From the NCBI RefSeq assembly GCF_902459655.1, contig NZ_CABPSB010000021.1, positions 29,815 through 93,814 of the forward strand: DNA of 64,000 nucleotides, read 5' to 3'. The DNA comes from Pandoraea anhela (GTDB lineage Bacteria; Pseudomonadota; Gammaproteobacteria; Burkholderiales; Burkholderiaceae). The stretch's first letter is position 1. Every line of letters starts with the position of its first letter. A program made the position numbers and the translations under genes. Below the pieces are notes generated by a model that saw only the letters and a list, made by a program, of their open reading frames with translations, was not told the origin of the DNA and made no database searches. Below, piece after piece: positions 19,930 to 28,276 of this stretch.

Positions 19930-20445
19930 ATGTCCGTCGCCTTTCTCCATCCCAAGAAGAACGCACTGGTCTATCTGGTGAAGATTCTCAGCGGTTCGCT
20001 GATCGTGTGGTTCGGTCTGCGGGCCGCAGGCTTTCCCGAACCCTACTGGGCAATGATCTCGCTCATCATCGTGACGGAACCCGATCCGTTGCAGGCACGC
20101 ACAAACTTCAAGGCACGCTCGATCAACACGATTACTGGGGCGATCGTGGCATGTATCGTCTTGCTGATGATGGGACCTGGGCTGGCCGCGATGCTCGTGG
20201 GAATCACGATCGCCACGCTGGCCGCGATGCTGGTGCAGAACTATCCGGCGAACTGGCGTCTCGGGCCGGCTACGGTGGTGATTCTGATGTCGGCGGCGCT
20301 CAGCGGACAGGGACAGGGCCTGCACGAAGAACTGAGCCTCGCCATGCTGCGTGTGATCGAAGTGCTGGTCGGCTCCACCGTCGCGCTGATCCAGTCGCTG
20401 ATCTACGGACGTTACGTGAAGCCCTGGCTGATGCCGGAGGACTGA
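19930..20445 (+). CDS. FUSC-like aromatic acid exporter family membrane protein
   Basis: A 171-residue membrane protein with about five or six hydrophobic helices. The sequences VWFGLRAAGFPEPYWAMISLIIVTEPD and RTNFKARSINTITGAIVACIV match the N-terminal membrane half of the FUSC/ArAE efflux family, which is far shorter here than full-length fusaric acid exporters (~650). Short stand-alone members exist, so this is not necessarily a truncation. It is divergent from the alpha-2-macroglobulin gene and convergent with the Lrp regulator. Substrate unknown. Confidence 0.8.
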   Translation: MSVAFLHPKKNALVYLVKILSGSLIVWFGLRAAGFPEPYWAMISLIIVTEPDPLQARTNFKARSINTITGAIVACIVLLMMGPGLAAMLVGITIATLAAMLVQNYPANWRLGPATVVILMSAALSGQGQGLHEELSLAMLRVIEVLVGSTVALIQSLIYGRYVKPWLMPED

Positions 20446-20524
20446 GGGGGCGCAACGGCCGAACGGCCGTCGTGTCGCGCACGGCGAGGCAACGAGGCAG
20501 CGAGGCGGCGAACGCCGCCTGCGC

Positions 20525-21019
20525 TCAGCGTTGCGCCGGCCGGTTGTTCGACAGATAGCTCAGCGGCAGCGCGTTGCTGCGCTTGAACGCGCTCAGCACG
20601 ATGTTCGAACGCACGTTCTCCACGCCCGGCACCTGCATCAGCCGTTTCATGACGAACGCCGATAGCGCGTTCAGATCCGGCACCACGATTCTCAGCAAGT
20701 AGTCCGCCTCGCCGACAACCGCATGACATTCGAGCACCTCGGGCAGCAGATCGATTTCTGCCTGGAAACGCTCGATGACCTGATCGCCATGGTGCTGCAA
20801 ACGCAGCGTCGTGAAAGCCGTCACCGCCAGACCCAATGCCTCGGGCCGCAACACCACGCGGTATCCCTCGATGACGCCTGCGGCTTCAAGCCGTTGCAGG
20901 CGTCGGCCGATCTGCGACGCCGACAACGCCACATGTTCCGCCAACTGGTGATGGGTGGCCCGTCCTTCCTTCTGCAAGGCGTCCAACAGGGCCAAATCGA
21001 AGCTATCCAGATCAAGCAT
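20525..21019 (-). CDS. Lrp/AsnC family transcriptional regulator (phh-linked)
   Basis: A 164-residue Lrp/AsnC protein. The N-terminal HTH (ALQKEGRATHHQLAEHVALSASQIGRRLQRLEAAGVIEGY) is followed by a RAM ligand domain with ECHAVVGEADYLLRIVVPDL. ATG at 21019 is chosen because GGAGA lies 6 nt upstream; an in-frame TTG at 21034 is less likely. It is divergent from phhA with 141 bp between the starts. Control of phenylalanine hydroxylase in response to aromatic amino acids is the natural inference. Confidence 0.93.
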   Translation of the reverse strand: MLDLDSFDLALLDALQKEGRATHHQLAEHVALSASQIGRRLQRLEAAGVIEGYRVVLRPEALGLAVTAFTTLRLQHHGDQVIERFQAEIDLLPEVLECHAVVGEADYLLRIVVPDLNALSAFVMKRLMQVPGVENVRSNIVLSAFKRSNALPLSYLSNNRPAQR

Positions 21020-21160
21020 GACGATTCTCCGCAATAAATCACATTTTTATGCGAAATTTATGCAAACGACTTTCACCACAGGCGCATTATGCGCCCATTT
21101 CGCGGGCCATGCGCAATACACTTTCAATCATTGTCACCACTTGATTGAGACGTTCGTACC

Positions 21161-22006
21161 ATGTCCCTCACCGCCATGCTCCAGGAGCAATTCGACGCCG
21201 GTCTCGCGACCCGCCCCGATTTCACCATCGATCAACCCGTCGAGCGATACGGCGCGGTGGATCACGCGGTGTGGCAGCAACTCTACGAACGTCAGACGGC
21301 GATGCTGCCGGGCCGTGTCTGCGATGCGTTCATGGACGGCATTCGCGCTCTCGACATGGACGCGCGTCGCGTGCCGGAGTTCGAACGCCTGAACGAAAAA
21401 CTGACGGCGGCCACCGGCTGGCAAGTCGTGGCGGTGCCCGGACTCGTGCCGGACGACGTCTTCTTCGACCACCTCGCCAACCGGCGCTTTCCTGCCACAT
21501 GGTGGATGCGTCGGCCGGATCAGCTCGACTACCTCCAGGAACCCGACTGCTTCCACGACGTGTTCGGTCACGTGCCGCTACTCGTCAACCCGGTGTTCGC
21601 GGACTTCATGCAAGCCTACGGTAACGCCGGTAAGGTCGCGCAGTCGCTCGGCGCGTTGCCCTTGCTGGCACGTCTGTACTGGTACACGGTCGAATTCGGT
21701 CTGATGCGCGACGGCGACGGCCTGCGCATCTACGGCGCGGGCATCGTCTCGAGCCGGGGCGAAACCGAATTCTCGCTGACGTCGCGCGCGCCGAACCGTA
21801 TAGGTTTCTCTCTCGAACGTGTGCTGCGCACGCAATACCGCATCGACACCTTCCAGCAAACGTACTTCGTGATCGACGACTTTGCCCAGTTGTTCGACGC
21901 CATGCGCACCGATCTGCCGGCATTGTTCAAGGCGTTTGCCGAACAGCCGTCGTTCGAGGCCAACGCTCGCCGGCCCGAAGATACGCAAATTCTGCTGCCG
22001 GCATGA
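21161..22006 (+). CDS. phhA: Phenylalanine 4-monooxygenase
   Basis: Pterin- and iron-dependent hydroxylase that converts phenylalanine to tyrosine. The iron ligands are visible: the HxxxxH pair in DCFHDVFGHVPLL and the Glu in YWYTVEFGLM. The length of 281 fits the bacterial monodomain form with no regulatory ACT domain. phhB, needed to recycle the pterin, follows 310 bp downstream, and an Lrp regulator is divergent. Together they feed tyrosine catabolism. Confidence 0.97.
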   Translation: MSLTAMLQEQFDAGLATRPDFTIDQPVERYGAVDHAVWQQLYERQTAMLPGRVCDAFMDGIRALDMDARRVPEFERLNEKLTAATGWQVVAVPGLVPDDVFFDHLANRRFPATWWMRRPDQLDYLQEPDCFHDVFGHVPLLVNPVFADFMQAYGNAGKVAQSLGALPLLARLYWYTVEFGLMRDGDGLRIYGAGIVSSRGETEFSLTSRAPNRIGFSLERVLRTQYRIDTFQQTYFVIDDFAQLFDAMRTDLPALFKAFAEQPSFEANARRPEDTQILLPA

Positions 22007-22160
22007 TGGCACGGCCCGCAACCTTTCGGGCCGCGACCTCCAAAAACATTCATCAGCCTTGATCTGCGCCGCATTCGGCGGCGGCCGATTCCGATTTTTC
22101 AGATCTGGCGCGCGCAATCGGACAGCGCTGACACACATGCACTGCCCGCCTGTGGAACAA

Positions 22161-22198
22161 TGCTCCGATGAGACGGCACCCAGCCGACTCATCGGGCA
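22161..22198. other. Strong two-part hairpin between phhA and phhB
   Basis: CCGATGAG (22165-22172) pairs perfectly with CTCATCGG (22188-22195), and inside it CGGC pairs with GCCG around a 5-nt loop. The outer TGC/GCA extends the stem past one bulged base. No T-run follows on either strand, so it is not a standard terminator. It lies about 120 bp before phhB and could be an RNA element or a processing site. Confidence 0.55.
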
Positions 22199-22316
22199 TT
22201 ACGTCAGGAACCGCCGAGTCCGCTCACGGCCCTTGACGGGATCGTCACCGGCGCCGCGCTGGCATCGGTGACGCAGATACCGCCCGGCTTGCACTACATG
22301 CTTTGAAAGGAATGCC

Positions 22317-22622
22317 ATGACAACACGACTCTCATCCGAGGAACGCGCCACGCTGGCCGAAGTGCTGCCCGAGTGGCATCAGGTCGTCGGCCGCGATGCC
22401 ATCCAGCGCAGTTTCACGTTTCACGACTTCAACGAAGCCTTCGGCTTCATGACACAAGTCGCGCTCAAAGCGGAAAAGATGGACCATCATCCGGAGTGGT
22501 TCAACGTCTACAACCGTGTGGACATCACCCTCTCGACGCACGACGCCGAAGGTCTGACCGCACGCGACGTCAAGCTGGCGCTGGCCATCGACCAGTTCGC
22601 CGGCGACCGAACGTCGCGCTGA
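22317..22622 (+). CDS. phhB: 4a-hydroxytetrahydrobiopterin dehydratase
   Basis: A 101-residue pterin-4a-carbinolamine dehydratase that regenerates the pterin cofactor of PhhA. The family pattern [13 protein letters not shown]...[10 protein letters not shown]...[16 protein letters not shown] is complete, including the active-site His pair (DHHPEW). AAAGGA lies 5 nt before ATG 2 codons after another ATG; 22317 is used. It is in the same direction as phhA but separated by 310 bp containing a hairpin. Confidence 0.96.
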   Translation: MTTRLSSEERATLAEVLPEWHQVVGRDAIQRSFTFHDFNEAFGFMTQVALKAEKMDHHPEWFNVYNRVDITLSTHDAEGLTARDVKLALAIDQFAGDRTSR

Positions 22623-22655
22623 TCCCTCCCGGCACGCCGTGCGTCACGCACATGC

Positions 22656-23108
22656 TCAGCGCTTCGGCGCGAGCAGCGTGCCGCGACACGCTTTGCTGCC
22701 ACAGTGGCAGGCGTATTCGCGTTTGAGTTTTGCGGTATAGCGGGCGTCGATCACCAGACCGTAATCGTAAAAAAGCTCTTCGCCCGCGTCGATATCGCGC
22801 ATCGCATAGATGTAGACGCGCTCCCCCTCTTCTCGCGCCTCGCAGTTCGGCGAGCACGCGTGGTTGATCCAGCGGGCATTGTTGCCGTCGACTTTGCCGT
22901 CGATGCAGCGACCGTCTTCCAGGCTGAAATAAAAGGTGTGCGTCGGGTGCGCGGGATCGTGCGGATGGCGACGCAACGCCTCGCGCCACGAAATGATCTC
23001 GCCCTTGTACTCGATCACGCGATCCCCCTTCTTGAGACGCTTGACCGCATACACACCCTTTCCGTGCACGCCTGACTTCCTGACTTCGATTCTGCGCTTG
23101 GCTGCCAT
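22656..23108 (-). CDS. SET domain-containing protein
   Basis: A 150-residue protein that is almost entirely a SET domain: VRKSGVHGKGVYAVKRLKKGDRVIEYKGE at the N-end, then the knot residues NNARWINHACSPNCEAR and GEELFYDYG. A post-SET Cys cluster (CHCGSKACRG, ~135-145) follows. SET proteins are SAM-dependent lysine methyltransferases. Stand-alone bacterial SET proteins occur widely in Burkholderiaceae, with unclear substrates. All catalytic landmarks look intact. It is convergent with phhB (33 bp apart). Confidence 0.93.
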   Translation of the reverse strand: MAAKRRIEVRKSGVHGKGVYAVKRLKKGDRVIEYKGEIISWREALRRHPHDPAHPTHTFYFSLEDGRCIDGKVDGNNARWINHACSPNCEAREEGERVYIYAMRDIDAGEELFYDYGLVIDARYTAKLKREYACHCGSKACRGTLLAPKR

Positions 23109-23189
23109 CTCTATGCGATGAGGTTTCGTGGATGCAAAAAAGCGCAGTGTACAGGCACGCGACGGTCATGTGCGTGACAACTCCCGACG

Positions 23190-23222
23190 AAAAAAAAACG
23201 TCACCCGGTCGCGGATGACGTT
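23190..23222 (-). terminator. Rho-independent terminator after the MarR gene
   Basis: On the minus strand a 7-bp stem (AACGTCA/TGACGTT) around a 12-nt GC-rich loop is followed at once by nine T residues. It lies about 60 bp beyond the stop of the leftward MarR gene. Confidence 0.8.
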
Positions 23223-23283
23223 CTCCCCCTGATTCGCGCCGCTCAGGCATGACGCCCGGGCACAGCGAACACCGGACCGACAC

Positions 23284-23925
23284 TCAGCTCTTGCTGTAGA
23301 GCTTCCAGACTTTGTTGCGCGTCGCGAGGTCGGTTTCAACGTGCGCATTGCAATCGAGCGCGAGTCGCGAATCGTCGAACGTGGTATTGAAATGGTTGCA
23401 GTGGAACGAACCCTTGCCACGCGCGGCCGTCTCGAAGTGCTCGCACGTCAGACACATGCGCTGCTGCGGCATGTCCCCGCGGCTCTCCATCGTGGAGATG
23501 AGTTTGACGAGCATGCGGTAGAGCTGGGCCCGATCCTTCTCGCTGAGCAGATCGGCCGCCGTCGTCACGAAACTCGCCCATTGCGACGCCCGCTTGGCGG
23601 ATGTGCGGCCTTTCGCGGTCAGACGCAACGCCAGCGCACGACCGTCGTTGGCATCCCGTCGCTTTTCGACAAGTCCCTTGCTTTCGAGCGTACTCACGGC
23701 CTCGCTGACCGTGGCCGATGTCAGGGCGGCGTCCTCTGCAATCTCGCCCAATCGCATCGGCACGCCGCGCATGAGCAGGAGCGTGAGAATCTCACCCTGC
23801 GTCGGCGTCAATCCAGACAGTGCCGCGCCCTCCCAGGCGTGGCTCCGTAACGCGGTTCCCATGCGCAACAAGCCTGCCGTTACGCGCTTGGAGAGCGCTT
23901 CATCAAGTGGGGTCGGGGTAGCCAT
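23284..23925 (-). CDS. MarR family transcriptional regulator with C-terminal cysteine-rich extension
   Basis: A 213-residue protein. The MarR winged-helix core occupies residues ~10-145 (LTPTQGEILTLLLMRG, LGEIAEDAALTSATVSEAVSTLESKGLVEKRRDANDGRALAL). About 60 extra residues follow with a Cys/His pattern: CLTCEHF, CNHF and LDCNAHV. This tail is unusual for MarR and could bind a metal or sense redox. The gene has its own terminator downstream and faces away from the 1.5-kb origin-like region. The target is unknown. Confidence 0.9.
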   Translation of the reverse strand: MATPTPLDEALSKRVTAGLLRMGTALRSHAWEGAALSGLTPTQGEILTLLLMRGVPMRLGEIAEDAALTSATVSEAVSTLESKGLVEKRRDANDGRALALRLTAKGRTSAKRASQWASFVTTAADLLSEKDRAQLYRMLVKLISTMESRGDMPQQRMCLTCEHFETAARGKGSFHCNHFNTTFDDSRLALDCNAHVETDLATRNKVWKLYSKS

Positions 23926-24770
23926 GATTTTCGTTAGGATTTCTAAAAACTATACGTCGATAAAACAGCTTGTCAAATGAACTCACGGGCGGTGCATCAC
24001 ACGTCTCTACCTTGTGCATCGTATATTTTGGCGCCCCGCCCGGGGGAAACCCTAAGCTACTTCCGTGTCGATACTCGACGGCGAGTCGCTGTTGAACACG
24101 CCGCCCCACCACGATTCCATTGTGTGTTCTGAGTTGAATTTTGGCGTATCAGTTCTTGTACTGATCTCCCAAATCCTACTCAGGATGTTTACAAAATATT
24201 GGTGTCCTGCGCACTTGCGGAGCGAAGCATCGCACCGAAAAAATCATTTCGCATCCCATGCGAATTACACCGTTTGCTGAATTGGTGTAACGGGTTGCGG
24301 CACGCCCAAGCGCGTCGTACCCCGCACCAATTCTCAACTGTCCCGCGAAGCCTCATCAGACGTGGCTCACAGACTTGAGCGATGCATTTTCCGAGCGCAG
24401 CGTCCCTATTACGTCCCCTAAGAAAATCTCTCGATATTCGAGACATGTGTGCGTTTCTCGCGACGCGACGAATGGCCGCAGACCGTCCTGCGTTTCGGAC
24501 AGAACGCAAATGATTTGAAACACAACCGTCGGTCGTCAGTCGTCGAGGGTCGTGTTGTGCGGAAAAAAAGGGAAAGAACTGTTCGGCGGGTCCGCAGGCG
24601 AAGGCTTCGGGACACGCGAAGTGAGAAATTTGACGGTACGGACGATGTCGCTCGTTACGGTCAGCAAAACCAACATCATTCACTTCTTACACCACGTACG
24701 GCAGATCACACGAAAACAGCGTGGCGAGATTGTAGCCGTGAACCGGTCGGCCAAAGCGAGAACGTCAAAA
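23926..24770. other. Gene-free AT-rich region, left part
   Basis: Non-coding sequence with several small inverted repeats: ATCAGT/ACTGAT at 24148-24165, CGCAT/ATGCG at 24251-24263 and TTACACC/GGTGTAA at 24266-24291. Base composition is clearly more AT-rich than the flanking genes. I support no gene here. Together with the DnaA-box cluster to its right it resembles an origin region. Confidence 0.5.
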
Positions 24771-25065
24771 TTATCCACAAAACCCCGTTTTCGGGGGTGT
24801 CTTGCACAATATTTAAGCGCCTGTGGATAACTTTCTGGATAACTTATCGAACTAGTTGTGCATGGGTTCGGGATAAGTCGCGAATGTTTCCACAGGGGCC
24901 AAAAACTGTTCAGAGTTGTTCTTCGGATACCCGCTGTTTTTCCATCCAGTTCTCATTCCGGCAACTTCCTGTTTACACAACGTTAACTGTGGTTATCCAC
25001 AGGAGTTGGCTGCCTTTGTTAACTACTACTATGTATACATACAGTAAACCTATTAAAACCTTAAA
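24771..25065. other. DnaA-box cluster with AT-rich block: candidate oriC
   Basis: Three perfect DnaA boxes (TTATCCACA or its complement) lie at 24771-24779, 24822-24830 and 24993-25001, with a one-mismatch copy at 24834-24842. The third sits in a palindrome, CTGTGGTTATCCACAG. To the right is an AT-rich stretch with the 12-bp palindrome TATGTATACATA and runs of TTAAAACC. No gene is present for 1.4 kb. These are classical origin components. The dnaA gene itself is about 21 kb away and also has boxes beside it (45886-46079), so which locus fires is undecided. Confidence 0.6.
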
Positions 25066-25240
25066 ACCTTGCTACGAGCGACGCGAAAACGGCAAAACGC
25101 TGTCGTCCCGAACAGTGGAAAACGCAGCGCTCGCGATGCGTCGGTTGTCCTGCTGAAGGCCCTCAGGCGGCAATTGCCCTGTGTTTTGCCTTCGATAGCG
25201 GCACAACGGGGAAGCGAATCCTGCGGTGTGCCGCCTAACG

Positions 25241-25280
25241 GCATAACCGCATAACCGCATAACCGCATAACCGCATAACC
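25241..25280. repeat. Five perfect tandem copies of GCATAACC
   Basis: An exact head-to-tail 8-mer array, flanked by near copies (GCCTAACG before, GCTTACCG after). It lies between the DnaA-box cluster and the terminator of the YbdK gene. A related degenerate array occurs at 6973-7004. Confidence 0.9.
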
Positions 25281-25314
25281 GCTTACCGAGAGGCCCCCAG
25301 CTCACCGTGCAGGC

Positions 25315-25342
25315 AATAAAAAACCCCGCCAAGGCGGGGTTT
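25315..25342 (-). terminator. Rho-independent terminator of the ybdK-like transcript
   Basis: A 10-bp perfect stem AAACCCCGCC/GGCGGGGTTT with a 2-nt loop, followed on the minus strand by a run of T residues. It lies 60 bp past the stop of the leftward YbdK-type gene. Confidence 0.88.
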
Positions 25343-25402
25343 CCTCACACCGATCGCGCACCAGACGCGTAAAGCCAGTGCGGACCATGGCAGACTTTCA
25401 GG

Positions 25403-26518
25403 TCATGCCGCCCATCGCAGGCATTGCTGCCGAACCATCTCGTTGAGCGACTTGGCCTCGGCGTGGATCTCGCGCAACCAGACCGCGTCGTTTTTGCCGG
25501 ACGCCACCAACTGACGGATGTCGTCACACGCCGCTTCGGCTTCGAGTTTCACCGCATGAGGTTTGATGAGGTCCAGGGTCTTCGCGATGTGGTCGCCCAG
25601 CATCGAGCGCTCGCCGGTCTGCGGATCGACGTAAGCGCCTTCCAGACCGAAACGGCAGGCCTCGAAGCGATTGAACGTATAGACGAGGTAATCGTCTTCG
25701 CTAAGCTCGAACGGGCGCTCGTTGAGCAGATAGTGGGCCAGAGACTGGATATAACAGGCGATAGCGGCCGCCCGATGGACCGACAAGGGGGTATCCATCA
25801 CCCGAACCTCGATCGTGCCAAAGCCCGGTTTAGGACGGATATCCCAGTAAAAGTCCTTCATGCTCTCGACCACACCGGTCTTTACCATCTTGTCGAAGTA
25901 CGTCTCGAAGTCCGACCACTTGAGCACGAACGGCGCGCGACCCGACAACGGGAACGCAAAAACGGAGTTCAGGCGCGCCGAATGGAAGCCGGTATCCACC
26001 CCCTGCACGTAGGGCGACGAGGCCGACAGCGCAATGAAATGGGGGATGTAGCGCGACATGGCGTGCAGGAGGTACAACGCGCTGTCCGGATCCGGGCAAC
26101 CGATGTGGACGTGCTGACCGAACACGGTGAACTGCTTGGCCAGATACCCGTAGAGCTCGGAGAGAAAGTGAAAGCGTGGCGAATCGTAGATCGTGCGCTC
26201 GCTCCAGCGCTGAAAGGCGTGCGTGCCCCCACCGCACAACCCGACGTTTAGTTGCTCGCTCGCCGCCACCAGCACGTCGCGCACGCGGGTGAGCTGGGAG
26301 ACGGCGTCGCTATGGTGATGGCAGATATCGGTGGAAAGCTCGATCATGCTTTCGGTCATTTCCGGCTTGATATCGCCCGGATGCGATTCCTTGGCGACGA
26401 GCCGCATGACGTCGGCCGCCGCCTTGGTCAGATCGTAATCGTGCCGATTGACGATCTGCATCTCCAGCTCCACCCCGAAGGTGCAGGGCTTGGAGGGAAT
26501 GAATGCTTCTAGTGACAT
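25403..26518 (-). CDS. Carboxylate-amine ligase, YbdK family (glutamate-cysteine ligase 2)
   Basis: A 371-residue ATP-grasp-related ligase of the GCS2 family with weak glutamate-cysteine ligase activity in E. coli YbdK. It has the N-terminal [17 protein letters not shown] (metal/ATP site), [35 protein letters not shown] and the later [18 protein letters not shown]. The stop of the upstream antiporter and this start are 3 bp apart, so the two genes form an operon ending at the terminator at 25315-25342. The physiological substrate is not settled. Confidence 0.93.
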   Translation of the reverse strand: MSLEAFIPSKPCTFGVELEMQIVNRHDYDLTKAAADVMRLVAKESHPGDIKPEMTESMIELSTDICHHHSDAVSQLTRVRDVLVAASEQLNVGLCGGGTHAFQRWSERTIYDSPRFHFLSELYGYLAKQFTVFGQHVHIGCPDPDSALYLLHAMSRYIPHFIALSASSPYVQGVDTGFHSARLNSVFAFPLSGRAPFVLKWSDFETYFDKMVKTGVVESMKDFYWDIRPKPGFGTIEVRVMDTPLSVHRAAAIACYIQSLAHYLLNERPFELSEDDYLVYTFNRFEACRFGLEGAYVDPQTGERSMLGDHIAKTLDLIKPHAVKLEAEAACDDIRQLVASGKNDAVWLREIHAEAKSLNEMVRQQCLRWAA

Positions 26519-26521
26519 GGC

Positions 26522-27727
26522 TTAATCCTTCCGTTCACCGACAAGGGCCAATGCCCAATAGACCACCAGCGGTCCGGCCAGTTGCAGCAGCGCAATGGCG
26601 CACATAACCACAGCCTTGAGCATCGGATCGAATTGAGGGTAGATGTCGTACGTGTCGGCGACGAGTACGAACGCGAGACTGGCCATCGGGCACAGCGACA
26701 ACCCGAGCGCGACGGCCTGCTTGTAACTGATACCGGCCTGGTGCGCGACGGCCACCGTGCCCACGACCTTGGCCGCGCCGCGAATGACGATGATCGCCAA
26801 CGCCGCCAGTCCGCCGAGGACGAGGTATTCCCACTGGAACGCCAGCGACGTCAGCACGAACAGCACCACGGCCAGCAGCCATCCGGCCGTGCCGAAATAG
26901 GCGGGCCATAACTGCGGCCGCTCATCCAGATTCCTGAAAATGATCCCGGCGAGCAGCAGCGTGAGCGAGTTCGGCAGCTTGAGCATATGCACCAGGGCAA
27001 CCATCAGCATGATCAGACCGATGAGCATCACGAACGCGTGATGGTCCTGACTACCGAACTTCCGGAAGACCAGATTGCAGGCCTTGGCGAGCGCGAACGC
27101 CAGCACGATCGAGCCGATGAGCAGATACAGCGGATGGAACAGCACGACCCAGAAGCTGGAGTGGTACGCCTGGTGCATCCAGCCGTAGACCAGCTTGACC
27201 GCGACCACCGCGTACACGCTGTTGAGCGCGGCCAGCGCCAGCAAACGCTCCGTCACCTGCCCCTCGGCCCGAAGCTCGTTTTTCAGCTGGATGACGACCG
27301 CCGGGGAGGTCGCCATGCTGATGGATGCGATGAGGACCGCCGTGAGCGGCGATACGTTGAAGACTCGCAACACCGCGTAGACCGCGATGAACGTGAGCAA
27401 AGCTTCGAGTGCACTGGTGACGATGATCCAGGGGTTGGCTCTCATCCATTTCAGGTTGAGGCGGCTGCCCAGTTCGAACAGCAGCAGGCCAAGCGCCAGA
27501 TCGATCAGCAGCCGGATGGCCGCGCTCGTCTGCGCGTCCAGCATGGACGAAAGACCCAGGGTGCCACCGACCAGCCCGACTACCGCGTAACCGGTGATGC
27601 GCGGCAGGCGCAGTCTCCGGAAACAGATTTCCCCGGCAAGACCGGCAAATACCAATGCCAGCCCAGCGAAGAAAACGGGGTCGGGCGCCGGCGGCCAGCC
27701 CGGAAAAAGGGACAGTTCCGACGTCAT
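26522..27727 (-). CDS. Cation:proton antiporter (CPA2/Kef type)
   Basis: An integral membrane protein with about 12-13 helices and the Na+/H+ exchanger fold: GYAVVGLVGG, LALGLLLFELGSRLNLKWM, ASISMATSPAVVIQL and LPNSLTLLLAGIIFRNL. ATG 27727 gives 401 residues and places the first helix directly after a short N-tail. An upstream in-frame start at 27811 would add 28 residues of poor quality. No C-terminal TrkA-N regulatory domain is present. Directly followed by the YbdK ligase gene. The ion (K+ or Na+) is not determinable. Confidence 0.88.
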   Translation of the reverse strand: MTSELSLFPGWPPAPDPVFFAGLALVFAGLAGEICFRRLRLPRITGYAVVGLVGGTLGLSSMLDAQTSAAIRLLIDLALGLLLFELGSRLNLKWMRANPWIIVTSALEALLTFIAVYAVLRVFNVSPLTAVLIASISMATSPAVVIQLKNELRAEGQVTERLLALAALNSVYAVVAVKLVYGWMHQAYHSSFWVVLFHPLYLLIGSIVLAFALAKACNLVFRKFGSQDHHAFVMLIGLIMLMVALVHMLKLPNSLTLLLAGIIFRNLDERPQLWPAYFGTAGWLLAVVLFVLTSLAFQWEYLVLGGLAALAIIVIRGAAKVVGTVAVAHQAGISYKQAVALGLSLCPMASLAFVLVADTYDIYPQFDPMLKAVVMCAIALLQLAGPLVVYWALALVGERKD

Positions 27728-28276
27728 TAATGCTCGCTTTGCGCCGCTTGACGGCGCATCAAGTGGTGAAAAGGAAAGAAAGTCGCGCGCGGGGTTGTGG
27801 ATAAAGGACAAATGCGCGACGAACCCGAAGGGTTGGGGTCATTTTGCCATACTCGGTTTTCTGGCCCTTCAAACGGTCGTCGCGATGGCCGAAGGCCCGC
27901 CGTACGGGCATGTCCGGGGAGTTCGTCGAGGGAAGCCGGTTTCCTGCCCTGCCGACCGCGGCCGTCGATTGCCTCGGGATGCCTGAGATCGCAGTGAATT
28001 TCCATGACAGCCGGAAAGTGTCGGGGGCGAGCGCGGTAAGCGCGTCGCCCCCGCGTGGGGCGGGCTTTCCACCCCTATAGGGTCAGATTCGATTTATTGG
28101 CCCGGTGCCGCTTTTTCGGAGAATGGATGCATGGGAGCGCAGTCCAAGTCCTTCAGGGGGACGTGAGAAACGGCCTCGACGCAGTTTCGTCTGACGATCC
28201 CGGCGGCACCTCGGGCATCTCAGGCATTGCAACGCATCTCGAGGCGCTTAGTGGCTTCAATCTGAGTCAATCTGAC
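27728..28276. other. Intergenic region with GC-rich hairpin
   Basis: 549 bp without a supportable gene. It contains a GC-rich imperfect hairpin at 28023-28052 (GGGGGCGAGCGC pairing with GCGCGTCGCCCCC with one bulge) and a small palindrome CCCTATAGGG just after. The antiporter promoter should lie near 27740-27850. No T-run supports termination. Confidence 0.45.

Noticed and set aside
17501-19981. Long plus-strand frame over the alpha-2-macroglobulin gene
   Set aside because: Low-complexity Arg-rich translation antisense to an intact 2007-residue gene; no ribosome site or family resemblance.
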